Positions 49,646-59,356 of a stretch of DNA of 64,000 nucleotides are shown here, one piece after another (the stretch's first letter is position 1; every line of letters begins with the position of its first letter). The DNA is taken from contig CAZEJS010000013.1 of assembly GCA_964512645.1 (NCBI GenBank), positions 9,275-73,274 on the forward strand. The letters are read 5' to 3'. Source of the DNA: CAZEJS01 sp964512645. Its GTDB lineage: Bacteria > Actinomycetota > Geothermincolia > Fen-727 > Anoxymicrobiaceae. A program made the translations under genes and the position numbers. The notes under the pieces were generated by a model. It made no database searches. It was not told where the DNA came from and saw only the letters and a list, made by a program, of their open reading frames with translations.

Positions 49646-52600
49646 ATGTCCGGACTGAAAACGAGGACAAGCCCGTTTCGCCACTGGGTCACCCCGGTCG
49701 TGATAATCGCGATGGCCGCCACCGTGCTGGGGTTTGCCTGGCTTGCGCCGGAGAGGGCGGCCGCGCTCGGCATGTTCGAGAACGAGAAGATCCACCAGCT
49801 CATCTACCCGACGTTCGGGAACCCGGCAATCGTCAGGAAGGGCGAGACTTTCACCTTGGAGTTCGACCCGCGCCTGGGAACGCCGGGCGCGCTGGCGAAA
49901 GCGACGGATTGGGAGATCAGCGTTCAGTCGTCCGTTGACCGCTACCCGGTGACCGGCTCCCTCCAGGTCACCTCCTTCCTCGCCGAGAACAGCAAGGTGT
50001 GGCCGAACCTGAGCGATTTCCAGGTCTGGCGGGTCCGTGTCAGGGTCCCCGAATCCCTTCCCGAGGACCTCTACGACCTCACGGTGAAGGGCAAGATCGG
50101 CGGAACCTGGATAACCGACAGCCAGCCCCACGCTCTCCAGGCGGTCAACGAGATCAAAGACAGGTTCTCTTTCTGCCAGCTCACCGACATCCACGTGTTC
50201 GGCCCCGAATGCTCGTACCCCTCGAGCAACCACAAGGAGCGCAACAACAGGCATACCGACTACCGTCCGGACGACGACGGGTACGGGGCGAAGTACTACC
50301 ACAAGACGATCCAGCAACTGAACCGCACCAGGCCGGACTTCTGCATCTTCTCCGGCGACTACATGTTCGGGCAGAAATACTTCACCAAGAGCCACGGCGC
50401 CCCCTGGGGAACGACCACGGAGTACGAGTACGAGATGCTGTGGTTCTACCAGGAAACCCTGAAGCTGGAAGTGCCGGTGTTCGTGCTCATGGGCAACCAC
50501 GACGGATACGCCGAACCCATGGGGCAGGCCGCCGGCGAGGACTGGCACGAGAACTGGAAGAAACTCTGGGGCCCGCTCTACTACTCGTTCGATTACAACG
50601 ACTGCCACTTCACACTGTGCAACTCCATGGACTGGTCCAGGGCGGACAGGGAGCTGTTCGACTGGCTGGGGATAATAATGCAGCCGGGCAAGTACCTGGG
50701 CCAGTTCCGGGGAGGGGGGGACACCTGGCAGAAGGGCTGCAGCGAGGCCAGGCTGGCGGCGATCGACGAGAGCAGGTTCACCGGTCAGCTCGCCTGGATG
50801 CGCGACGACCTCAAGTCCCACCAGTCCTCCCGCCTGCGGGTGATGGTTATGCACCACGACCCGTGGAAGGATACCGGCTCCGGTTCGATGTGGGAGGGCC
50901 TGGTCTGGCCGAACATGGGCGACGGCGAGGGCCGCCTGGCAAGCATACGCCTGGCTAAGGATTACCGGGTATCGCTGGTGCTCAGCGGACATGACCATTC
51001 CGACTTCTACGGGGAAGTGCCGTGGTCCGACGGGAGCGGCAAGGTGCAGTACGCGAACACCACGTCGGTCTCCTTCCAGGCGGACGGCAACTCCGACTCC
51101 TACCCCGGTTACCGCAGGGTCTTCGTCAACGACGGGTCGCTTGGAAGCTTCAACTACCAGGACCCCAAATGGTCGTACCCGACCTACGACGGCTGCAACG
51201 TGGGAGGGACGACCGACCTGAGCCGTCTGAGCGCCCCGGCGGTGGAGTCGGCGTTCACCGCGGGGTTGGGCACCGCCACCGACGCTACCTGCACCATTAA
51301 CAACCACCTGGCGAAAGACATGAACGGCTGCTACATGGAGTTCCCCATGCCGATACTCTCCGGCGGCTACTACTACGTCCTCGAGAACGGCACGCCGGGC
51401 GAGGTGTACGACAACAAGGCGTCCGGCCCAAGCCACAGGATCTACCAGATGAGATGCGACGTGCCTGCCGGCCAGGTCAAAGCCGTGCGGGTGCGCAAGA
51501 GCGCCAGGCCGGACATCACCCCCCCGAAAGGCTCGGTGACGATAAACGACGGGGCGCCCAGCACGACCTCGCGGCGCGTCACCCTGGACATCAAGGTCAC
51601 CGACGCCGGCGGCTCGGGCATCAACGGCATGATGGTGTCCAACAGGTCCGATTTCCGCGGCGCCTCGTGGGAGAGCTTCAGCTCGCGGAAGAGCTGGATG
51701 CTGGAGGATGGGGACATCGGGCCGCGGCGCGTCTACGTGAAGGTGCGCGACGGGGCGATGCCGCCGAACACCGCGGTGTTCACCGACGACATCATTTACG
51801 GCGCGCAGGTGGACCCGGGCGGCCCGAACCGGGTCTGGTACTTCGCCGAGGGGTGCACCCGGGCCGGGTTCGAGGAGTGGCTGTCCATTCAGAACCCCAA
51901 CGACAAGAAGGTGGACCTGGACATTACGTACATGACCGCGACCGGGCATAACGTGAGCCGGTCGCTGACCGCCGCCCCGCACTCCAGGGCGACCATCAGC
52001 GTCAACGAGGCCGTGGGCCCGGACCAGGACGTGTCGGCCAGGGTAGAGGCGTCATTGCCGGTGGTCGCGGAGCGTCCCATGTATTTCGGCTACGGGCCCG
52101 GCTGGGTCGGAGGGTCGGCCATCATCGGAACCAACAGCCCCAAGTCCAGGTGGTACTTCGCGGAAGGATGCACCCGGGAGGACGCCGGCTTCAACTGCCA
52201 CACCTGGTTGTGCCTGCAGAACCCGGGGGAACGCGACGCCAGGGCGACCGTCACTTACATGCTCGAGGGGGGCGGAGTCAAGAAGAAGGAGATCAGCCTC
52301 CCGGCGAAGAGCCGTGCCACCGAGTGCGCGAACTGGACGGTAGGTCCCGGCCACGACGTGTCGGCGCTGGTGGAGGCGACCGCCCCGATAGTCTGCGAAA
52401 GGCCCATGTACTTCGTGCTCCGGGGCGACTGGAACGGGGGCCACGCGGTCCTGGGTACGAGCGCCCCTGCTAACGAGTGGTACCTGGCGGAGGGCACCAC
52501 GCACGCCGGGTTCCTGACCTATGTCTGCCTGCAGAACCCCGGAAAGACCGCCGCGGGGGTGACCGTGGACTTCATGCTCCAGGGCGCGTCGGCGAAGCCG

Positions 52601-53110
52601 CTGGAGCTCCAGCTCCCCGCCAGCAGCCGCAAGACCATCCTGGTCAACGACCATGTTCCCCCGGGACACAACGTGAGCGTACGCATCAACAGCGACCGGC
52701 CCATCGTCGCCGAGAGGCCGATGTACTTCTCCTACGGGCCGGGCTGGAACGGAGGTTCGTGCGTCAACGCGGCGATGAAGCCGCACAGGAAGTGGAGCTT
52801 CGCCGAGGGGTGCACCCGGCCGGGGTTCGAGCAATGGTTCTGCATCCAGAACCCGGGCGACTCGGACGCCAGGGTGCTGCTGGAGTACGCGCTGCAGGAC
52901 GGCACCGTCAAGAAGCAGGAGGTGAGGGTCCCGGCCGAGTCCAGGTTCACCGTCAAGGTGAACGACGCGCTGGGCAACGGCCACTACGACGTGGCCACCA
53001 CGGTGTCGTCTGGCACCCCGATAATCGTCGAGCGCCCGATGTACTTCAACTACAAGGGCAAATGGGCCGGCGGCGACTGCGTGATGGGATCGGGCTCGGA
53101 CGACCGCTGA
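49646..53110 (+). CDS. Secreted metallophosphoesterase with four WY-x-x-EG modules
   Basis: A 1154-residue protein behind GGGGAGGG, with a signal peptide or anchor (VTPVVIIAMAATVLGFAWL). An N-terminal beta domain precedes the phosphoesterase: QLTDIHVFG, FSGDYMFG, GNHDGYAEP, VMHHDPWK and LSGHDHSD supply the metal ligands. A linker (KGSVTINDGAPSTTSRRVTL) looks Ig/fibronectin-like. Four modules follow (WYFAEGCTRAGFEEW, WYFAEGCTREDAG, WYLAEGTTHAGF and WSFAEGCTRPGFEQW), each with a QNPG/QNPN motif and an ERPMYF end. It acts outside the cell on an unknown phosphoester. Confidence 0.88.
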   Translation: MSGLKTRTSPFRHWVTPVVIIAMAATVLGFAWLAPERAAALGMFENEKIHQLIYPTFGNPAIVRKGETFTLEFDPRLGTPGALAKATDWEISVQSSVDRYPVTGSLQVTSFLAENSKVWPNLSDFQVWRVRVRVPESLPEDLYDLTVKGKIGGTWITDSQPHALQAVNEIKDRFSFCQLTDIHVFGPECSYPSSNHKERNNRHTDYRPDDDGYGAKYYHKTIQQLNRTRPDFCIFSGDYMFGQKYFTKSHGAPWGTTTEYEYEMLWFYQETLKLEVPVFVLMGNHDGYAEPMGQAAGEDWHENWKKLWGPLYYSFDYNDCHFTLCNSMDWSRADRELFDWLGIIMQPGKYLGQFRGGGDTWQKGCSEARLAAIDESRFTGQLAWMRDDLKSHQSSRLRVMVMHHDPWKDTGSGSMWEGLVWPNMGDGEGRLASIRLAKDYRVSLVLSGHDHSDFYGEVPWSDGSGKVQYANTTSVSFQADGNSDSYPGYRRVFVNDGSLGSFNYQDPKWSYPTYDGCNVGGTTDLSRLSAPAVESAFTAGLGTATDATCTINNHLAKDMNGCYMEFPMPILSGGYYYVLENGTPGEVYDNKASGPSHRIYQMRCDVPAGQVKAVRVRKSARPDITPPKGSVTINDGAPSTTSRRVTLDIKVTDAGGSGINGMMVSNRSDFRGASWESFSSRKSWMLEDGDIGPRRVYVKVRDGAMPPNTAVFTDDIIYGAQVDPGGPNRVWYFAEGCTRAGFEEWLSIQNPNDKKVDLDITYMTATGHNVSRSLTAAPHSRATISVNEAVGPDQDVSARVEASLPVVAERPMYFGYGPGWVGGSAIIGTNSPKSRWYFAEGCTREDAGFNCHTWLCLQNPGERDARATVTYMLEGGGVKKKEISLPAKSRATECANWTVGPGHDVSALVEATAPIVCERPMYFVLRGDWNGGHAVLGTSAPANEWYLAEGTTHAGFLTYVCLQNPGKTAAGVTVDFMLQGASAKPLELQLPASSRKTILVNDHVPPGHNVSVRINSDRPIVAERPMYFSYGPGWNGGSCVNAAMKPHRKWSFAEGCTRPGFEQWFCIQNPGDSDARVLLEYALQDGTVKKQEVRVPAESRFTVKVNDALGNGHYDVATTVSSGTPIIVERPMYFNYKGKWAGGDCVMGSGSDDR

Positions 53111-53257
53111 GCCGCGGGAGGCGGGAGACCGGGACCCGTGCGGGCGGGTTCGTCCCTCCACGGCATGTCCGCGCGGCGCCGGACCGTTTGGCGGCTCGAA
53201 CAACACACGCGTGTCGGATCGAATTGCCCACCGCGCCACGGACCGACGAAGAAGCGG

Positions 53258-54736
53258 TCAGCGAGCGCCGCCCTTGAAGGACTTGACGGTCGCGCCGAGG
53301 TTTTCGAAATCGAAGGCCGGGGCGCAGATGCGCCCGTAGAGGGCCAGTATCCCGGGCGTTTTGAACCGGCTTCCCAGCACGATGACGACCGGCGTGTTGT
53401 AATGGGTCGCCACCTCGACGCTCTCGGAGACGTCGGCGTCTTCCAGCTCGGGAATCGCCTTGATGATCCCCAGGGCGTTTGCCTTCCCCTCCCTGCGGTA
53501 GTAGATCGTGGTAGAAGCGAGAGGATGCATCGCCTGCCCCTGGTAAACGTTGCCGTGGCCCAACAGCTTCAGTTCCTGGGCCACGGTAGCAACGGCCCGG
53601 TTTGATGACCCGGTCCCGCTGAGCACGGTTATCGCGTCGGCGTCCGGCGCGTTCAGTATCTCCGCGCGTGAGACCCCTTCGTTCTTCATCTTTTCGAGCA
53701 GGGCGCTCGATATCCGGTTCTTCGACTCGACCTGGCCCGCCATCCTCCTGATGAGCGACCTGTCGGGGACGAAGTAGCTGACCCCTTTGATGTATTCGTC
53801 GACGCCCGGGACCGTGGCGAACTGGACATCTTCCGGCTTCAGTTCGCGCAGCTCGAGCGCGAGGTCTATCAGTTCTCCCCCGGTGTAGTCGAGCTTGCAG
53901 TTCGAGGCCACGATGTCCGCCAGACGGTTGGCCGTCCAGGCGCTTTTCATCGCCTGGGCCTTCTCCATGAGCGCCTTGATCAGGGTGTGCTGGCTCTGGA
54001 TCCTGTCCAGGTCGCCGTTATCGGCGTTGCGGCTGCGCACCAGGACCAGTGCCTGCCAGCCGTCGAGCTTGAGATCCCCGGCCGGGAGGTAACCGGCGTG
54101 GGGGTCGTCTATGGGCTTGCTCAGGTGGATGGGGATGCCCCCCAGGGCGTTGACGATCTTCTGAAACCCGTTGAACTGCATGCTGACGTAGTGGTGCACG
54201 TCGATGCCCAGCAGGTCCTTCACCGCGGATATCGCCCCCGCCGGCCCTCCGAAGGCGTGGGCCGCGTTTATCTTCTGGGTGCCGTGGCCGGGCAGCTCGA
54301 CCATGGTGTCCCGGGGGATCGATATCACCACGGCCTTCCTGTCCCGCTCCTGGATGCAGGCCAGCATCATGACGTCGCTGCGGCAGTAGCCGCCCTCGCC
54401 CTTCGAGCTGCCGGCGTCGCTGCCCAGGATAAGCGTGTTCACGCTCCTGTCCGGGTCTTCTGAGAGCCTGGTCAGGGCTTTTTGGACCCGCTCGCCCTCG
54501 TGGCCCTTCACGTGGGCTCCCCCAAGCTTCAGAGACAGGTAGGTGTTCGCCGCGAGCCTGGCGATGGGTTTTCCGAAAAAGACAACCGTGCAGACGAGCG
54601 CGGCCAGCAGGAGAAGGAGGATGACAAGGCGGTAGCGGCGCCGGCGCGGCCTGTGCCCGTTCGTTCCCGGGGCGCCTGCCCGTGCGCCGCGCGCCCTCGA
54701 TTCGGCGCGTCTCCGCCTGACTTCTCTGCCGGTCAT
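53258..54736 (-). CDS. LytR-CpsA-Psr (LCP) family protein with LytR_C domain
   Basis: A 492-residue protein from ATG 54736 behind GGGAGGGACC. A basic cytosolic N-terminus and one span (LVILLLLLAALVCTVVFF) lead to the LCP domain: LILGSDAG, RSDVMMLA, VISIPRDTMVE, KINAAHAFGG and VLVRSRN. A C-terminal LytR_C domain (ITVLSGTGSSNRAVATVAQEL) follows. LCP enzymes attach glycopolymers to peptidoglycan in Gram-positive-type walls, so this supports a monoderm-like cell envelope. Confidence 0.9.
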   Translation of the reverse strand: MTGREVRRRRAESRARGARAGAPGTNGHRPRRRRYRLVILLLLLAALVCTVVFFGKPIARLAANTYLSLKLGGAHVKGHEGERVQKALTRLSEDPDRSVNTLILGSDAGSSKGEGGYCRSDVMMLACIQERDRKAVVISIPRDTMVELPGHGTQKINAAHAFGGPAGAISAVKDLLGIDVHHYVSMQFNGFQKIVNALGGIPIHLSKPIDDPHAGYLPAGDLKLDGWQALVLVRSRNADNGDLDRIQSQHTLIKALMEKAQAMKSAWTANRLADIVASNCKLDYTGGELIDLALELRELKPEDVQFATVPGVDEYIKGVSYFVPDRSLIRRMAGQVESKNRISSALLEKMKNEGVSRAEILNAPDADAITVLSGTGSSNRAVATVAQELKLLGHGNVYQGQAMHPLASTTIYYRREGKANALGIIKAIPELEDADVSESVEVATHYNTPVVIVLGSRFKTPGILALYGRICAPAFDFENLGATVKSFKGGAR

Positions 54737-54889
54737 GGTCCCTCCCGCCCTGGTCGCCCCGGCGTCCCGTTCCGGCGACATTCGGAGCAATAAATCAATT
54801 CGATATTTGGACGCGCGGCCCCTTGACCGCGCCCCCGGGGGGAGGGGGCCGGGGACGTCCCGGAGCCGGCGCCCCGGGCATTGGCGGAC

Positions 54890-57628
54890 TTATCCCGCGG
54901 GGTAATCCTCGAGGGTGACGTCGAAGCACGCTCCGCCCTCGTTGCGCGCTTCGACCGAGCCGTTGTAGATCTCCACGACCTTCTTGACGATGGACAGGCC
55001 CAGGCCCGCTCCGCCGCCGGGGCTTTTCGAAAACGGCTCGAACATGGTATGCCTCAGCTCCTCTTCGATGCCTGAACCGTTGTCGCATACGCTGAACCCG
55101 ACGCGGCTGCCGTATTTCTCCAGCGGCTTGATGCTGAGCACCGGTTCGTCCGCGTCGTTGTGTTTCAGGCCGTTGGAGATGAGGTTGGACAGCAACTGGT
55201 AGACGTGAGTCCTGTCCGCCACTACCGAACCCAACCCCCCTTCGAACTCGATCTCGACGCCACGCTCCGCGATCTCGCCGCCCTTCTCCTCGAGCACCGT
55301 GCGGACAACCTCGTCGAGAGACACGCGCTCCAGCCGGCGGGGCGCCTGGCTGCTCTCCGCCAGCAGGAGAAGGTCGTTCACCAGGTTGTACGCTCTCGTC
55401 GCGCTGCTCTCCGTCAGAGAAGCTACCTCGGCTACCTGCGCCCGCAGCTCCTCGTCGGTTATGGACTCGACCAGCCCCTCGAGCATGTGGTTGGAGGCGA
55501 TGAGCACGCTTATCGGGCCTTTGAGGTCATGGGACACCACGTGGGCGAAGCGCTCGAGTTCGGCGTTGAGGTCACGGAGCTCGTTTTCCGCCTCCTTCCT
55601 GGCGGTGATGTCGAGCACCCCGGCGTGAGCGCCGATGAAGTTGCCCCCGGGGTCCCGGATAGGGGCGGCGGCCAGGTACGTGCTGACCGCGTGTCCGTCC
55701 TTGTGCCGGAATTCGAGGTCGTAGTCCTGGGACATGCCCTGGCGCCTGAGCTCCAGGTTGTGCCTCAGAACCGCTTCGTTTTCTTCGTCCACGAAGTCGA
55801 AGACGGCCCTGCCCGTCATCTCCTCGGGCGTATAACCCAGCATGCGTGCCATCCGGTCGCTGACGAACGTGGTGACCGCGCCGGCGTCGAGCACCCAGAT
55901 CCCCTCGTTGAGATTCTCGGCGGTCTCGCGATATATGCGCTCGGTCCACGCGAGGTTCTCCATCGCGTTGCGCAGGTCCGACATCTCCTCGATCGACAGG
56001 ACAACGTACTCGATCTCCCCGCGCTCGTCGAACACCGGGGCGGCGCTTTCGAGGACGTAGTACCTCGCGCCCTCCCCGTCGACCGCGGACAGGCGAACGC
56101 CCCTTACCGCCCCACCCGTCGCCATCACCCGCCCCAGCGGCGTCTCCTCGTAGGCAACGGGGTTGCCATCCCAGTCGCCGAGCTCCCAGCCCCTGCCGGG
56201 GCCGAACCTCCCGGCGGCCTCCTCGGGGCCGCGCTTCGAGAGCTCGTAAGCCGCCCTGTTGGCGGACGACAGGTGCCCGTCGCGACCGATCAGGACCACG
56301 CCAACCGGAAGCGCGTCCATTATCTTGACCATCCGGTCGCGTTCGGCCGCCAGGGCTTCAGCGACCATCTCGTGCTGAATGGCCTGCGCCGCCTGGCCGG
56401 CCAGGGAGACGATGATTTCGCGGGTCAGCCCGTCGATGGCCTCCAGCTTCCTGGAGGCGACGTTGAGGCAACCGATAACGGCTTCCTGGTACTCCAGCGG
56501 GACCACCGCAACCGATTTGAGGCCTTCCCGGTAGATCGGATCGCTTTCCTGCAGGTCGGCGCGGCCGATGAAGTACAGTCGCTTTTCCGTAACCCCCCGC
56601 ACCCAATGGTGTTCCGGCGGGTAATACCGGGCCTCCTCGACGAAAGCGTCGGAGAGGCCCTCGTGGACGGCAAGCCTCAACGCTCCTTCACTCTCGTCGA
56701 GGACGTAGATGCCGCCGCCGTCGAGGCCGGTCGCCCGGAGGACCGCCGACAGGACGAGCCGGAGCGCTTCTTGCAGGGAGCGCGCCGACAGCACGGACAT
56801 CGCCAGGTCCCTCTGTACCTCGATGGCTTTGCCCTTCAACTCGCGGTCGGTCACATCGGCTATCTGCGCAAGGTAGCCGCGCGGTCGGTCGGAGCCGCCC
56901 CTCATCAGCGGCGTGATAGTCCCCTCCAGCCACGCGGTTCCGGAGCGGGTGGGCGTGTAGATGCCTTCCCCGGCGATCCGGTCGTAATCGATCTCGATCG
57001 TCATCACAGCAGATTCGCCGCGCCGTATCCTGCGCCACTCTTCTTCCGGCACGTACCCGGGAACGAACAGACCGACGTCCCGCAGGTCGGCCGCGTCGGC
57101 TATTCCCAGGATCTCCATGCACGCGGGGTTGATGGCCTCCGTCCGGCCGTGTTCGTCGAACGTTATTATCCCCAGCGAGGAGGTCTCGAATATCTCCTTG
57201 TACCTCGTCCGGCTTTCGAGGAGCGCGGCTTCGGTCTCGAGCAGGCCCGCCCGGGCCATGGCGCTGCGCGCTTCTTCGACTATCATCGTGGACATCCGCC
57301 GGTCTTTGACCACGTAGCCGAAGGCCCCCGCCTTGAACGCGGAAACGGCGGTCTGCTCGTCTCCGTGCCCGGTGATGATGACCACCGGCGGGGGGTCCGC
57401 CTTCCGGCGCACCTCCTCTAGCAGGGTGAGGCCGTCGCCGTCGGGAAGCTGGTAGTCCAGCGTAATGAGGTCGTAGTCGCCCGATTCGAACCGCTCGCGA
57501 GCCTCCTCGCACGAGTACGCCATATCGACTTCCACGTCGAACTCATTCCTGAGGAGAACCGAGATCAGCCTGGCCTGGCCGGGATCGTCGTCGACCACAA
57601 GCATCCGCTTGTTAACAATGCCGTCCAA
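54890..57628 (-). CDS. Receiver-PAS-GAF-PAS histidine kinase
   Basis: A 912-residue soluble hybrid kinase from TTG 57628 (GGGGG upstream). An N-terminal receiver has D58 (LITLDYQLPDGDG) and TGHGDEQT. Then come a PAS domain, a GAF domain (about 270-420, DLAMSVLSARSLQEAL onward), two more PAS domains, and the HisKA box VVSHDLKGP (H near 690) and HATPase motifs (LLSNLISNGLKHND, VCDNGSGI, GAGLGLSIVKK). The receiver at the N-terminus suggests input from another kinase. No partner regulator is adjacent. Confidence 0.88.
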   Translation of the reverse strand: MDGIVNKRMLVVDDDPGQARLISVLLRNEFDVEVDMAYSCEEARERFESGDYDLITLDYQLPDGDGLTLLEEVRRKADPPPVVIITGHGDEQTAVSAFKAGAFGYVVKDRRMSTMIVEEARSAMARAGLLETEAALLESRTRYKEIFETSSLGIITFDEHGRTEAINPACMEILGIADAADLRDVGLFVPGYVPEEEWRRIRRGESAVMTIEIDYDRIAGEGIYTPTRSGTAWLEGTITPLMRGGSDRPRGYLAQIADVTDRELKGKAIEVQRDLAMSVLSARSLQEALRLVLSAVLRATGLDGGGIYVLDESEGALRLAVHEGLSDAFVEEARYYPPEHHWVRGVTEKRLYFIGRADLQESDPIYREGLKSVAVVPLEYQEAVIGCLNVASRKLEAIDGLTREIIVSLAGQAAQAIQHEMVAEALAAERDRMVKIMDALPVGVVLIGRDGHLSSANRAAYELSKRGPEEAAGRFGPGRGWELGDWDGNPVAYEETPLGRVMATGGAVRGVRLSAVDGEGARYYVLESAAPVFDERGEIEYVVLSIEEMSDLRNAMENLAWTERIYRETAENLNEGIWVLDAGAVTTFVSDRMARMLGYTPEEMTGRAVFDFVDEENEAVLRHNLELRRQGMSQDYDLEFRHKDGHAVSTYLAAAPIRDPGGNFIGAHAGVLDITARKEAENELRDLNAELERFAHVVSHDLKGPISVLIASNHMLEGLVESITDEELRAQVAEVASLTESSATRAYNLVNDLLLLAESSQAPRRLERVSLDEVVRTVLEEKGGEIAERGVEIEFEGGLGSVVADRTHVYQLLSNLISNGLKHNDADEPVLSIKPLEKYGSRVGFSVCDNGSGIEEELRHTMFEPFSKSPGGGAGLGLSIVKKVVEIYNGSVEARNEGGACFDVTLEDYPAG

Positions 57629-57668
57629 GAGTATACCCCCAGATGGAGGAGCCGTCGTATATCATAGT

Positions 57669-57713
57669 ACACGAAAGCGCTCGTCCGTTATACATGCGAC
57701 ACGAAAGCGCTCG
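57669..57713. repeat. Two copies of a 15-bp direct repeat with 30-base period
   Basis: ACACGAAAGCGCTCG occurs at 57669-57683 and 57699-57713. It lies between the kinase and YjbQ starts. Because the period is 30 it would also encode HESARPL twice if translation began upstream, but the YjbQ ribosome site favours a noncoding, perhaps regulatory, role. Confidence 0.55.
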
Positions 57714-57744
57714 CCCATTGATTCATCAGATACGGGGGTCGCGG

Positions 57745-58134
57745 ATGGAGACCATCTCGGTAAAGACAGGCGGACGCACCGACCTGAGGAACGTCACCGA
57801 AGAGGTGGAGCGGGCTCTCGGCAGGTCGGGGGTCCAGGAGGGGATCTGCACCGTTTTCGTGGCCCATACCACCGCCGGGGTGACCATCAACGAGAACGCG
57901 GACCCGGCAGTCAGCGACGACATCGCTGCAACGCTCGACAGGATGGTCCCCTGGAACGGGCCATACAGGCACGGGGAAGGCAACTCGGCGGCGCATCTGA
58001 AGGCGAGCCTGGTGGGAAGCTCGGTGACGGTACCGGTCCACGGGGGCAGGCTGGCGCTGGGCACATGGCAGGGTATCTTCCTCTGCGAGTTCGACGGTCC
58101 CCGCACCCGCAGCGTCCACGTCCAGGCTATCTGA
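57745..58134 (+). CDS. YjbQ family (UPF0047) protein
   Basis: A 129-residue protein; ATG 57745 follows GGGGGT. ICTVFVAHTTAGVTINEN, HGEGNSAAHLKASLVGSSV and LGTWQGIFLCEFDGPRTR are the family's conserved blocks with its histidines. The E. coli member has thiamine-phosphate-synthase activity in vitro, and the family's true role is open. It faces the CMD-family gene end to end, 9 bases apart. Confidence 0.92.
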   Translation: METISVKTGGRTDLRNVTEEVERALGRSGVQEGICTVFVAHTTAGVTINENADPAVSDDIAATLDRMVPWNGPYRHGEGNSAAHLKASLVGSSVTVPVHGGRLALGTWQGIFLCEFDGPRTRSVHVQAI

Positions 58135-58143
58135 AAGAGCGCT

Positions 58144-58515
58144 TCATTCCTCGAAGACTTCCGCGGCGATCGACAGCGCGTTCAGAGCCGCCGGAAAGCC
58201 CGCGTACAGTGACATGTGCAGGATCAGCTCGACGACCTCGTCCCTGGTCCAGCCGCTTCTCAGCATCCCCCCGATGTGGACCTTGAGCTGCGGCGCGCAG
58301 TGGCCGAGCGCGATGAGCCCGGAGACGGTCGCGAGCTCTCTCGTTTTGAGGTCGAGCCCGGGGCGGGACCACACGTCGCCGTAGGCGTACTCGACGATGT
58401 ACCGCGCGAGGTCGGGAGATACGGACCCGACGTCCCTGGTTATTCGTTCCTCGGGGTTGCTGTCCAGCTTCTCCAGCAGTTCCCAGCCCCGCTCGTAACG
58501 TTCCCTGTCTCCCAT
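58144..58515 (-). CDS. Carboxymuconolactone decarboxylase (CMD) family protein
   Basis: A 123-residue helical protein. LARYIVEYAYGDVWSRPGLD, LKTRELATVSGLIALGHCAPQLKVHI and SLYAGFPAALNAL are typical of CMD/PcaC. It has one cysteine in the catalytic helix, so it is not an AhpD-type CxxC peroxidase. No aromatic-degradation genes are nearby; the reaction is unknown. Confidence 0.88.
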   Translation of the reverse strand: MGDRERYERGWELLEKLDSNPEERITRDVGSVSPDLARYIVEYAYGDVWSRPGLDLKTRELATVSGLIALGHCAPQLKVHIGGMLRSGWTRDEVVELILHMSLYAGFPAALNALSIAAEVFEE

Positions 58516-58742
58516 TTTCCTCCCCCTTGCCTCCCCCTTGAGCAGAACCGCGGGACCTGTCCAGGTAAATCCTATCAGGGGGGCGCCCTGTCTGCGCCGT
58601 CCGCTCGGTGCGGTCTTGCTCCGGACGCCGGGCCGGGCGGGACTTGACGCCGACCGGCTATATGACGCCGACCGGCGAGCTTGTCTTTTCCAGGCACCTT
58701 TGCCAAACTAATCTGGCGCTCGGGACCGCCCGAGCGTCTCGG

Positions 58743-58818
58743 GCCCCCATCGTCTAGAGGCCTAGGATACCGCCCTTTCAAGGCGGCGACACGGGTTCGA
58801 ATCCCGTTGGGGGCACCA
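58743..58818 (+). tRNA. tRNA-Glu (TTC)
   Basis: Acceptor GCCCCCA/TGGGGGC, D arm GTCTAGAGGCCTAGGAT, anticodon loop CTTTCAA within CCGCC/GGCGG (anticodon TTC), T arm CGGGTTCGAATCCCG. Discriminator A, CCA encoded at 58816-58818. Confidence 0.97.
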
Positions 58819-58857
58819 GCGCGGCTCAACCGTACACCGCTCAGCGGGAGGGGACCT

Positions 58858-59250
58858 GTGAAGATCTTCAAGCCGATAACCGGCGTCACCGAAATCGTTC
58901 AACGCGGCGTGGACCAGACCAGGGCAGCGGTCGACCAACTGCTGGGCAAAGGCTTCAAGGGCAGCCTCAAGGACGTCTTCGATTTCAGTGCCCGGGGCCT
59001 GATACAGAAAGCGGACTTCGAGCTCGGGATAGGGATACTGCACCTGACCATGGACGGCGACAGGGAAGCGGTGGATACCGCCGTCAGGTTCAGGGAAGAG
59101 TTCGCCGGGAGACTGCAGGAACTCGAAGAGATGTCCGCGCTGGTGAAGCGCTTCACGGCGGAAGACCTGGGCGAGGTCAAGAAGGCCGCAAGGGACATGG
59201 GAGCGTTCATGGCCCGAAACGAAGGCGGCGCCGGGAGTGCCGCCCCCTGA
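58858..59250 (+). CDS. Small helical protein of unknown function
   Basis: A 130-residue protein from GTG 58858 behind GGGAGGGG, 40 bases after tRNA-Glu. It begins MKIFKPITGVTEIVQRGVDQ and is predicted mainly helical, with DFSARGLIQKADFELGIGIL in mid-protein. No family recognised and no signal peptide. Confidence 0.65.
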   Translation: MKIFKPITGVTEIVQRGVDQTRAAVDQLLGKGFKGSLKDVFDFSARGLIQKADFELGIGILHLTMDGDREAVDTAVRFREEFAGRLQELEEMSALVKRFTAEDLGEVKKAARDMGAFMARNEGGAGSAAP

Positions 59251-59356
59251 GGCCACGCCTTCCGCTGTCATCGCGCGTGCCCGTGCGACGCGCCGCTCCC
59301 TGTTGCGATGCGACAGCCCTCCCGGAACCCCGCGCACCAGGGCTCCTTCCCCCCCA

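Noticed and set aside
57643..57744. N-terminal extension of YjbQ including HESARPL twice
   Set aside because: The extension has no match to the family; GGGGGT sits just before ATG 57745, so the repeat is better seen as noncoding.
58575..58889. Minus-strand frame containing PNGIRTRVAALKGRYPRP
   Set aside because: Antisense to tRNA-Glu, another common artefact.
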